Source of the DNA: Bacteroidota bacterium
GTDB lineage: Bacteria; Bacteroidota; Bacteroidia; AKYH767-A; OLB10
DNA length: 64,000 bases
Assembly: GCA_016714535.1 (NCBI GenBank)
Contig: JADKDR010000007.1
Coordinates: forward strand, 1 to 64,000
Reading direction: 5' to 3'
The first letter of the stretch is position 1. Each line of letters opens with the position of its first letter. Both the position numbers and the translations under genes were made by a program. Under the pieces are notes generated by a model that saw nothing but the letters and a program-made list of their open reading frames with translations, was not told the DNA's origin and did not search any database. This document shows, piece by piece, positions 49,763 through 58,298 of this stretch.

Positions 49763-50816
49763 TTGGGGTGGTTTTCTTCCTATACCAATCATTGAAATTA
49801 ATGGCCAGTGTAAACTGGTTTGTTGCTGCGGATAAATGATAAACGCTTCTGGCATAATCCAAATAAAATTTACTCACTTTTATACCTGCGCCAAAACTAA
49901 ATCCAACTGTTCCACGTTTTGTAGGCTGCGCAAGCTCGTACCTTCTAAGGAAATGATAAGAACCCCTCAGGTGAAAATTCTTAGATAACAAGATTTCTAT
50001 ACCAGGTACAAGATGAAGTACGGCCTTTTTGAAAAAGGTTGCTTTTTTAGGACTATCCTCTGCACTTACCTGATCAATATCATTTTGATTGAATTTAGAT
50101 TCGTATGTTAAATCAAAGGTTTGTAATTGCACCAAGTTAAGATTAAATCTAATTGGAGCATTTCCTAGCTTTTTTGAAAATCCGAACTGTATTTCGAAAG
50201 GTAGTTTTTCTTTTGTTTGGGTAAATGTCTTTACCTGTCTTCCAGCATTCTTTATTAATAAAGATGCGGTTATATTCCTCTTTTGATTCTGATAAGCGAT
50301 GCCTGCATCAGCAGCAACAGCATATGAAGAATATTCAGCAAGATTTGATGCAATACCTTTAACAGTAATACCATAAGTAAATGAACTATCGAAAAACGGA
50401 CGTCCAAAACTGATATTGAAATTAAAATCTGTTGCATTAAAAGTACCAGTTTGGTTCGCAAACTCATCACTTAAAGTGAATGTTCCGTAATCAATATATT
50501 TAAGAGAAGCGATAAAAGTACCAGTGTTTTTAAACGATCTGGCGTATGCCGCAGTGCCAAATTTTATATCACTAAAATAATCCGCTATGCTAAGATTGAG
50601 TTGTTGATGGTGTTGATGATTGATTAGTGCAGGATTCTGCAAAGCAGAACTTATATCATTATCATAAACAGAAATAAAGTTTCCACCCATTGATGCAGTT
50701 CGTGCATCTGCAGAGATGTTAAGAGATTGAAAAGCAGTTTTGCCACCAGACTGTGATTGTGTTTCAAATACAATCGTTAATGAAACATAAAGAGTAAAAC
50801 AAAAGTAACGCACCAT
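49752..50816 (-). CDS. porQ: type IX secretion protein PorQ
   Basis: I start at ATG 50816 (MVRYFCFTLYVSLTIVFETQ) since it opens a signal peptide; the in-frame ATG at 50852 adds 12 unlikely residues. The 354-aa protein matches PorQ in FQSLNISADARTASMGGNFI, DISSALQNPALI, SYHFLRRYELAQPTKRGTVG and the terminal FGAGIKVSKFYLDYARSVYH. PorQ is an outer-membrane barrel of the PorV family needed, together with PorZ, for sorting and anchoring type IX cargo at the cell surface. That fits the several type IX-tailed proteins in this window. Confidence 0.88.
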   Translation of the reverse strand: MVRYFCFTLYVSLTIVFETQSQSGGKTAFQSLNISADARTASMGGNFISVYDNDISSALQNPALINHQHHQQLNLSIADYFSDIKFGTAAYARSFKNTGTFIASLKYIDYGTFTLSDEFANQTGTFNATDFNFNISFGRPFFDSSFTYGITVKGIASNLAEYSSYAVAADAGIAYQNQKRNITASLLIKNAGRQVKTFTQTKEKLPFEIQFGFSKKLGNAPIRFNLNLVQLQTFDLTYESKFNQNDIDQVSAEDSPKKATFFKKAVLHLVPGIEILLSKNFHLRGSYHFLRRYELAQPTKRGTVGFSFGAGIKVSKFYLDYARSVYHLSAATNQFTLAINFNDWYRKKTTPINS

Positions 50817-51006
50817 GTGACTATATCTAATATTAACGAATCTCCGAAACATTTTTAATCCAAATATTACTTACTAAATTCTAAATCCCAAATAAAGCAT
50901 GTTTCAAAATTGTCCTTGCTTTTTTTAAAACTGGAATGCTAAGCTTACATAATTTACTATTAAAAGGGCAAAAAGGTAAACGCTCTTAACTCGTGTTTAT
51001 TGTCGC

Positions 51007-52278
51007 TTAATACAGTTTGAACTTTTGCATCATTTTATTAACTTCCTTTTTGACTAATGCAATTTCTGTCAAGTTACCAGATTTGGTAATTACCTTATCA
51101 ATTAATTTAACCGATTTAATAGCATCTTTTTCTTTGAACCCACGAGTGGTCATTGCTGCAGCCCCTATTCGAATGCCGGATGTAACAAAAGGAGATTTAT
51201 CATCAAATGGAACCATGTTTTTATTTACGGTAATATCAGCCTGAACCAGAGCTTGTTCTGCATCTTTTCCAGTAATTCCTTTACTGCGCAGGTCAATCAA
51301 CATCATATGATTATCTGTTCCTCCCGATATTACTTTATATCCAAGACTTATGAACGCATTAGCCATGGCTCTTGCATTTTTTACAACCTGAAGGCAGTAA
51401 CGCATATAGTCATCAGACAATGCTTCGTGAAAGGCTATTGCTTTGGCTGCAATAACATGCTCAAGTGGTCCGCCTTGTGTGCCAGGAAAAACAGCGCCAT
51501 CCATAAGTGAAGTCATGCTTCGTATTTCTCCTTTTAGCGTTTTAATGCCATATGGATTAGCAAAGTCATTACCCATAAGAATCATTCCGCCACGAGGACC
51601 TCTTAGTGTTTTATGCGTGGTAGTAGTAACTACATGGCAATGTGGTACAGGGTCATTTAAAAGTCCTCGAGCTATAAGACCTGCCGGATGAGAAATATCT
51701 GCTAGAAGTATTGCACCAATATTGTCAGCTATTTTTCGAAATTTAATATAATCCCAATCGCGGGAATATGCTGAAGCTCCGCATATAATAAGTTTAGGCC
51801 TTTCCTTTTTTGCTTTTGCTTCAACCAGATCATAATTAATCAATCCAGTACTTTGATCTACACCATAGAAAGATGGTTTGTATAATTTTCCAGAAAAATT
51901 AACCGGGCTTCCATGCGTAAGATGCCCTCCATGTGATAGGTCAAAACCGAGGAGCTTATCGCCTGCATTTAATGTAGCAAGCATTACTGCTGCATTAGCT
52001 TGTGCGCCACTATGTGGCTGCACATTTGCCCATTTTGCATTAAATAATTCTTTAGCCCTATCAATAGCCAATTGTTCTATAACATCTACCACTTCGCAAC
52101 CTCCGTAATATCTTTTACCCGGAAGTCCTTCTGCATATTTGTTTGTAAGACAAGTACCCATAGCCGCCATCACATCTTTGCCAACAAAGTTTTCTGATGC
52201 AATTAATTCTATTCCATGTCTTTGTCTTGAAAGCTCCGCTTTAACCAGGCTCCAAACCTCAGTATCCTTTTTTATCAT
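51007..52278 (-). CDS. glyA: serine hydroxymethyltransferase
   Basis: The frame is open from 52368, but the family starts at MIKKDTEVWSLVKAELSRQR, so I use ATG 52278 (423 aa; E. coli GlyA is 417). Landmarks are ELIASENFVG, NKYAEGLPGKRYYGGCE, HGGHLTHGSPVNFSG, and the pyridoxal-phosphate lysine in VVTTTTHKTLRGPRGG. It converts serine and tetrahydrofolate to glycine and 5,10-methylene-tetrahydrofolate. It stands alone on the minus strand between porQ and a rhomboid-like gene. Confidence 0.95.
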   Translation of the reverse strand: MIKKDTEVWSLVKAELSRQRHGIELIASENFVGKDVMAAMGTCLTNKYAEGLPGKRYYGGCEVVDVIEQLAIDRAKELFNAKWANVQPHSGAQANAAVMLATLNAGDKLLGFDLSHGGHLTHGSPVNFSGKLYKPSFYGVDQSTGLINYDLVEAKAKKERPKLIICGASAYSRDWDYIKFRKIADNIGAILLADISHPAGLIARGLLNDPVPHCHVVTTTTHKTLRGPRGGMILMGNDFANPYGIKTLKGEIRSMTSLMDGAVFPGTQGGPLEHVIAAKAIAFHEALSDDYMRYCLQVVKNARAMANAFISLGYKVISGGTDNHMMLIDLRSKGITGKDAEQALVQADITVNKNMVPFDDKSPFVTSGIRIGAAAMTTRGFKEKDAIKSVKLIDKVITKSGNLTEIALVKKEVNKMMQKFKLY

Positions 52279-52520
52279 AAATCTAAATTTAAAAAAAATG
52301 TGCCGCAAAGTAATACAAAATTTGAAAGTTACAGTTGCAACAAAATAAGCTAATCTAACCCCGTTCAAAACCTAGCTACTAAGCATTGTAGTGATAAACT
52401 TTATAGTGTTTTATAACTAACACTTTTATCGTTCAACATTAATGAGATGAGCTTATGTAACTATTATACGAAAGAAAATGAATATAGCGACTTTTATGGG
52501 GCTGATGAAATTCTCTCTTT

Positions 52521-53124
52521 TTAAAACACCGGATTCATTAATTTTTCCAGGAATTCAAAAATAGCAGTTGGTTTGCTAAGAAACATAAAGGCAATACCGA
52601 ATAATCCTCCCCAATAGTGTGCTTCATGATTTATGTTATCATGGGTGTTTTTGCTTGCATAGTGCTCGTAAGCCAGATATATAACACCAAAAATTATTCC
52701 GGGAATTATTCCCCAAATTTTGATGCCCCACGGTTGAACAATGATTGTAGCGAATACTACGGCAGTAACCATTCCCGATGCTCCAAGCGAACGATATGTT
52801 AATGAATGTCGCTGTTTGATATAAGTAGGGAGCACCGAAGCCACTTGCCCACCCAGCAACAAGGCACCATAAAAAAGGTAGTAATTTTCAGGATAGGTAA
52901 ACTTAAAATACATTTCGAGATACTGTCCGAAGGAATAAAAAAGCAATGAGGTTAAAAGCAAGGTGTGGCACATCGGCATGTACAAAAGCACACGAAATCA
53001 AGCGATATAACTGATTTTTCTTGTGTGCCATATAGGGGTCAAGAATTAGCTTGTTGACTAATTCTGCATTATTAAATCCCAGAATGCTTGTGATGGCTAT
53101 GGCAATACAGATAAACTGAGTCAT
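52521..53124 (-). pseudogene. rhomboid-family membrane protein, broken by one frameshift
   Basis: The first piece (53124-52903) gives MTQFICIAIAITSILGFNNA and HADVPHLAFNLI, the second (52991-52521) YSFGQYLEMYFKFTYPEN, LGASGMVTAVVFA and NHEAHYWGGLFGIAF. They join in a run of six A on the + strand at 52937-52942; removing one base gives NLIAFYSFGQYLE and a protein of about 200 aa. GASG holds the rhomboid serine and HYWGG the partner His, so an intact copy could be an intramembrane protease. A homopolymer sequencing error is likely. It is divergent from mutL, with 103 bp between. Confidence 0.75.
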
Positions 53125-53227
53125 ATTATTATGTTTATGAAGGGCAAATATACTTAAGAAGAATTACTGGCATGGTTTAATTAAGATTCAAAATTTAGAA
53201 ATAATAAAATAATTTTGCGGGCTCAAT

Positions 53228-55062
53228 ATGGCAGATATAATAAATGTATTACCCGATTCGGTTGCTAACCAGATAGCAGCCGGTGAGGTTATTGTTCGCC
53301 CTGCTTCGGTAGTCAAAGAATTATTGGAAAATAGTGTTGACGCAGGTGCTACGGATGTTAAGTTAATTATTAATGATGCAGGAAAGACTTTAATACAAGT
53401 AATTGATAATGGCAAAGGCATGAGCGAAACAGACGCACGTCTTTGTTTTGAAAGACATGCAACAAGCAAGCTTCAAAAGATTGATGACCTTTATGAATTA
53501 CTTACGAAAGGTTTTAGAGGTGAGGCGCTGGCTGCTATAGCAGCTGTTGCGCAGGTAGAACTAAAATCGAGATTACAGGATGCAGATGCGGGTACTTATA
53601 TTGAAATAGAAGGTAGTGTTTGCAAAAAACAGGAGCCAATTGCTTGTGCAACTGGAACGAGTATAGCTGTAAAAAATTTATTTTTTAATGTTCCAGCAAG
53701 ACGAAATTTTTTAAAATCAAACAATCTTGAAACCAAACATATAATTGAAGAACTAGAACGTTTGGCATTGCCACATTATAACCTAAGCTTTTCATTTATG
53801 CATAATGGCATTGAGGTCTACAATTTAAGACCTGGTAATTTGCGTCAACGCATTTGTGCATTGTATGGAGCCGCCTATAACGAACGGTTAGTGCCGGTAA
53901 ATGAGGATACTTCAATTATTGCGGTTACAGGTTTTATTGGTAAACCAGAGTTTGCAAAGCGCAAGCGAGGTGAGCAATACTTTTTTATTAATGACCGATT
54001 TATTCGCAACGCCTTTCTGCATCACGCTATAAATGCAGGCTTTGAAGATCTTTTGCCGAAGGAAACTTTTCCTTCGTATTGGTTGAACATTACAATAAAT
54101 CCTGCAACTATCGATATAAATATTCACCCGACTAAAACAGAAATTAACTTTGAAGATGAGAAATCTGTATACAGCATATTACGCGCAGCAATAAAACAGG
54201 CGTTAGGAAAATATAGCATTTCCCCTACTCTCGATTTTGACCAGGAAAAAGTTTTGAAATCCCTTTGAGTAAGTTGCAAAGTATACCACAAGCTCCTCAA
54301 TTAATAGTGAATAAGGACTACAATCCATTTAAGTCTGATAACTATGTTGCTCCCCCTAAGCTAAGTACCTTTGAACAACATACTAATGTTACTAAAAGCT
54401 GGGATATCTTGCAACGTGAATTAACTAAAAGCGGAAATGAACCTGTGCTTTCGCGCAGTGCATTTGAACAAGAACATTTTAATTCTCATGAGCACTTTGA
54501 TTTTGCGCAATTGCAAAACAGTTACATCGTAATACGCAATCCGCTGGAGTTGCTCCTTATAGACCAACAACTAGCTCATGAAAAAATAATTTACCACCGA
54601 GTACTAGCCCAGCTAAATGCTGAGCATACCGCGATGCAACAAAAATTGTTTCCTACAACGTTAGAACTCACGGCACAGGACACTTTGGTCTTGCAGGAAC
54701 TTATGCCTCAATTACAAAAAATAGGATTTGAAATAAATGAGTTTGGTGGAAATTCGTTTGTGGTAAATGGAATGCCATCCTATTTCAATTATGATGGAGA
54801 ACAAAATGTAATTGAAAAAATAATTGAGCAGTATAAAAATAACAGTACCGAATTCAAACAACAGGCTCAATCGAGGCTGGCCATTTCTGTAGCGCTGGGC
54901 TTGAGTATTAAACGAGGAAGCCTTTTAAGTAAAGAGGAACAAAAAAAAATATACAAAGACCTGCTTGCATGCCCAAACTATGAAACTACCAATACCGGTA
55001 AACCAATTGTAATTAGGTTAAACAAGGCTATGGTGCAAGGGCTATTTGATAGAAAAATCTAA
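53228..55062 (+). pseudogene. mutL: DNA mismatch repair protein MutL, split by one frameshift
   Basis: 53228-54268 encodes the GHKL ATPase half with LLENSVDAGA, VIDNGKGM, TKGFRGEALAAIAA and the transducer domain ending INIHPTKTEINFEDE. 54265-55062 encodes the linker and C-terminal dimerisation domain. The break lies in AAAAA at 54246-54250; adding one A gives QEKSFEIPLSKLQSIPQAPQ and one protein of about 611 aa, the normal length. The endonuclease motif DQHA-x2-E-x4-E is altered to DQQLAHEKIIYH. A TAATTTTG box at 53210-53217 may be its -7 element. The stop overlaps the rhomboid gene start (TAATG). A sequencing error is the simplest explanation of the split. Confidence 0.88.
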
Positions 55063-55913
55063 TGAACTCATATCGCTCATACAACCCTTATGCCATGACT
55101 CCGGTAGTCAAGTGGCTGTTCATTGTTAATATATCTGTTTTTGCTTTGTCATGTTTGTTATACTTCCAATTCAACTTTGATTTGAATACAGTTCTCGGTT
55201 TGTATAATTATGAATCTGAAAACTTCAGGCCATGGCAATTTATTACCTATGCCTTTGCACATGCTTATGTTGGTCAATATGGTAATGTTAGTTTTATGCA
55301 CTTACTGGCAAATATGTTTGCACTATATATGTTTGGTGGTATGGTAGAACAACGGCTAGGTTCGAAGAAGTTTTTTATTTATTACATGATTTGCGCGCTT
55401 GGAGCTGTGCTGTTGTATTGGGGCTATACCAATTATCAGGCTTATGCATATCAAATTGAAATTAGTGAATTAATAAGAGATATAACACCATTCGATTTTT
55501 ACAACTACATTCTAAAGTATAAGCACATGCTTAATGAAAATGCGCTTCCACAGATAGAACGTTTTTACACTGAATGGAAAGAAAACCCCGACTCAGCTGT
55601 GCACATAACTGAAGCACGAAAAATTCTCATCATGTTTACTGATGGGAAAAATTATAGCAGTATTGTTGGTGCTTCTGGAGCAGTCTATGGAATACTTCTA
55701 GCATTTGGATTACTTTTTCCAGAGCAAGTACTCCTATTATTTTTTGTTTTACCCATAAAGGCCAAATACATGGTCCTATTGTATGGTATAATAGAGTTTT
55801 TGTTTATGCAACAATTTATACCGGGCGATAATGTTGCGCACCTTGCCCACCTGGCAGGTATGGGGGTTGGCTGTATTATATTATTATGGTGGAAGAAAAA
55901 AGGGCTTGTATAA
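55062..55913 (+). CDS. rhomboid-family intramembrane serine protease
   Basis: A 283-aa protein with six or seven helices. Rhomboid landmarks: HLLANMFALYMFGGMVEQRL (H-x3-N), the catalytic Ser in VGASGAVYGILLA and the catalytic His in AHLAHLAGMGVG. An insert of about 80 polar residues (ISELIRDITPFDFYNY to MFTDGKN) lies between the second and later helices, which is larger than in E. coli GlpG. Its ATG overlaps the mutL stop, an arrangement I know from other Bacteroidota. Substrates unknown. Confidence 0.92.
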   Translation: MNSYRSYNPYAMTPVVKWLFIVNISVFALSCLLYFQFNFDLNTVLGLYNYESENFRPWQFITYAFAHAYVGQYGNVSFMHLLANMFALYMFGGMVEQRLGSKKFFIYYMICALGAVLLYWGYTNYQAYAYQIEISELIRDITPFDFYNYILKYKHMLNENALPQIERFYTEWKENPDSAVHITEARKILIMFTDGKNYSSIVGASGAVYGILLAFGLLFPEQVLLLFFVLPIKAKYMVLLYGIIEFLFMQQFIPGDNVAHLAHLAGMGVGCIILLWWKKKGLV

Positions 55914-55924
55914 ATATGCATCTT

Positions 55925-55947
55925 AAAAATGGTAAAGACCATTTTTT
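55925..55947 (+). terminator. terminator-like hairpin
   Basis: AAAAATGGT (55925-55933) and ACCATTTTT (55938-55946) pair around AAAG, followed by one more T and A-rich sequence. It lies 11 bp after the rhomboid stop. The stem is poor in GC, so termination may be partial. The rest of 55948-56219 holds no gene. Confidence 0.5.
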
Positions 55948-56219
55948 AAAACTCCCTCTTAATTATTGCTCTTCAAAAACATGTGCCGTTTGTATTCGAT
56001 ATATACCTAATTATATGAAAATATTCGTGGTGCCTAATTTTCAAACATTTTACTTCTGCTGGGCTAAAATCTTTGCATAAATAAAGTTGAATGATAGAGA
56101 CTATGTAAGAGTTATCCAATTTTTTTCTTATGTTAAAAAAATAATTCAACCAAGTATTCGAAATCATTGTTATGGAGCTATATAATTTGCAACTTTGTTT
56201 TCTAATCTAACATTAAAGA

Positions 56220-57113
56220 ATGGGCAAATTACGTAATGAGTGGAATACAACTTTTCATGGTGGTAATATGACCATGAAACTTCTACTCATTAATTGCATT
56301 ATATTTTTAGCCTACAATATTATTCTGGCTATATTCATACTAAGTGGTGTTGGCGATGTTTTAATCTCCTATGCCCATAGGTACCTTTGCTTACCGTCTA
56401 ATTTAAGACTATTAGTATTGCAACTGTGGAGCATGTTTACTTACATGTTTTTTCAAACCGATGTGTTGCACATATTATTTAATATGCTTGCATTGTACAC
56501 CTTTGGTAATTTATTTGAAGAGTACCTTGGCAGGGCCAAACTTTTGGCCTTATATTTATGTGCAGGACTTGCAGGTGGTATTCTTTACCTTCTTGCGTAT
56601 AATACCCTGCCTTATTTTAGTAATGCTGATGCTTTGGTTAAAGGTGCAAGTGGTTCTATAGTGGGTATCATGGTTTCTACTGCTGTGCTTTTGCCTGGTC
56701 ATGAATTACACTTACGGCTTATAGGTCCTGTTAAACTAAAATGGATTGCAATAATCTTCTTCTTCCTGTTTGTTATAAACTCATGGGGCAGCAATGCAGG
56801 AGGCGAAATGGTGCACATTGGAGGTGCAGTGTTTGGCTTTATTTATATGGTACAACTTCAAAAAGGTAACGACTTAACGTTATGGCTTCAAAAAATAATT
56901 GCAAAATTAAGTGGCAAAAAAGGTTCTCCGCATATGCGAGTTGTTCGCAACAAGCGAACAGAATCAGACGAACAATTTAATATACGCAAGAAAACCAAAC
57001 AAGAAGAGGTAGACGAGATTCTTGATAAAATAAATAAGAGTGGCTTTAACAGCTTGAGTGAATCGGAGCGCCAAATACTATTCAAAGAAAGCAACCGCAA
57101 AGGTGGCGGATAG
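56220..57113 (+). CDS. second rhomboid-family protease with charged C-terminal tail
   Basis: A 297-aa protein. Helices span residues 20-215 with HILFNMLALYTFGNLFEEYL, the catalytic Ser in VKGASGSIVGIMV and the catalytic His in EMVHIGGAVFGF. The C-terminal 75 residues are a DUF6576-like cytoplasmic tail (KKTKQEEVDEILDKINKSGF then LSESERQILFKES), seen in Bacteroidota rhomboids. It lies 306 bp after the first rhomboid on the same strand, so the two may be co-transcribed with mutL. Confidence 0.9.
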   Translation: MGKLRNEWNTTFHGGNMTMKLLLINCIIFLAYNIILAIFILSGVGDVLISYAHRYLCLPSNLRLLVLQLWSMFTYMFFQTDVLHILFNMLALYTFGNLFEEYLGRAKLLALYLCAGLAGGILYLLAYNTLPYFSNADALVKGASGSIVGIMVSTAVLLPGHELHLRLIGPVKLKWIAIIFFFLFVINSWGSNAGGEMVHIGGAVFGFIYMVQLQKGNDLTLWLQKIIAKLSGKKGSPHMRVVRNKRTESDEQFNIRKKTKQEEVDEILDKINKSGFNSLSESERQILFKESNRKGGG

Positions 57114-57348
57114 ATTTTCCACTTTCAAAATTGGTCTAGTTAGTATATACTGCCTTAGTTCAATTACCATGTTTATTTACCTGCCGGCTCTCTTCTTTTA
57201 GTTGAATCTAAGCGTGTTGAAGTTAATTTTGTTGGTTGAGCAGTGCATAGATCTAATTCTATGATGCACTATATTTAAGGCAATACACCTTATAGCCCCT
57301 TCCATTCTATTGCAAGCAAATGCATATGTTTAAAAATAACCCACTTGG

Positions 57349-57369
57349 CATTGAATCATAGATTCAATG
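57349..57369. repeat. perfect 9-bp palindrome
   Basis: CATTGAATC, centre ATA, GATTCAATG. It lies in the 500-bp gene-free stretch 57114-57615, which also has an imperfect hairpin near 57243-57273 (AGTGCATAG and CTATGATGCACT) and the promoter of the TetR gene. I see no coding sequence there. Confidence 0.55.
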
Positions 57370-57567
57370 TTTGGAGAGAATTTAATATAAACCGATTTAA
57401 CTAACTACGGCCCTTCAAGGTCTTTTACTCATAATGCCAAAAAAAAATATTTTTAAACAATACGAAACAATAGTTAATTGAGAATTATTACAGGCCCCTA
57501 TCTATTATTGCAGCTAAAACCTAATATGAAAATTGAATGATAGATGACTAAATAATAGTTAACTCGC

Positions 57568-57599
57568 TTGCAATAATGATAGTATTACTATTACATTTG
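57568..57599 (+). promoter_or_regulatory. promoter of TetR-export operon
   Basis: TTG at 57568-57570 and TACATTTG at 57592-57599, spaced 21 bp rather than the usual 19. The start codon follows 16 bp after the box, so the leader is very short. Confidence 0.6.
57579..57591. promoter_or_regulatory. candidate TetR operator palindrome
   Basis: ATAGTA-T-TACTAT is a perfect 13-bp palindrome between the -33 and -7 boxes of the promoter above. This is where a TetR-family repressor would block its own promoter. Confidence 0.5.
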
Positions 57600-57615
57600 T
57601 ACAAATTAAAGTTCA

Positions 57616-58290
57616 ATGCAGACTAACCTATCAAAAATAAAATTCCATTTAAACACATCGCTGTTTAGAAAAGACCCGGAAACCTCCGACTTGGGGCGCA
57701 AACTAATAATGCATGGTATTGACATGATAGCTGAGTTGGGCTTTGATGATTTTACGTTTCGAAAATTAGCGATAGCAATTAACTCAACCGAGGCTTCAAT
57801 ATACCGGTATTTTGAAAATAAATACAAGTTCTTGATATATATTACATCCTGGTACTGGGAATTTATCGACTTCCAACTTGGGCTTGAGTTAAACAACATA
57901 CCCTCACCTACAAAGCGACTCGAAAAATCGATTCAAATTCTAACAACGCCAATCGAAACAAAATGGGAATCGGGATATATCAATCTTAGCAATCTTCATA
58001 ATATTATAGCTAATGAATCTCAAAAGTCTTTTCTTATAAAGGATGTAGACAAGGAAAACAACCTGGGAGCATACTTTGCTTACAAGCAAGTAGTAGCGCG
58101 AGTAAGCGATATTATTTTAGAGATAAACAAGCGATATGAATACCCAAACATGCTGGCCAGCACGATGATAGAAGGCGCACATCTTCAAATGTTTTTTGCA
58201 GAACACCTACCCCGGCTAACCAACACAAAAAAAGTAAATATGATTACAAAGTTTTATACAAATCTGATTTTTAAAGCCATTAAAAACTAA
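57616..58290 (+). CDS. TetR-family transcriptional regulator
   Basis: A 224-aa protein. Residues 25-80 form the TetR helix-turn-helix with LIMHGIDMIAELGFDDFTFR, LAIAINSTEASIYRYFENKY. The remaining 140 residues are an all-alpha ligand-binding domain with no recognisable ligand signature. It starts an operon with the ABC, HlyD and TolC-type genes (8 bp to the next) and probably represses it until the exported compound or a membrane signal appears. A palindrome inside its promoter is a likely binding site. Confidence 0.88.
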   Translation: MQTNLSKIKFHLNTSLFRKDPETSDLGRKLIMHGIDMIAELGFDDFTFRKLAIAINSTEASIYRYFENKYKFLIYITSWYWEFIDFQLGLELNNIPSPTKRLEKSIQILTTPIETKWESGYINLSNLHNIIANESQKSFLIKDVDKENNLGAYFAYKQVVARVSDIILEINKRYEYPNMLASTMIEGAHLQMFFAEHLPRLTNTKKVNMITKFYTNLIFKAIKN

Positions 58291-58298
58291 TCCTAACA

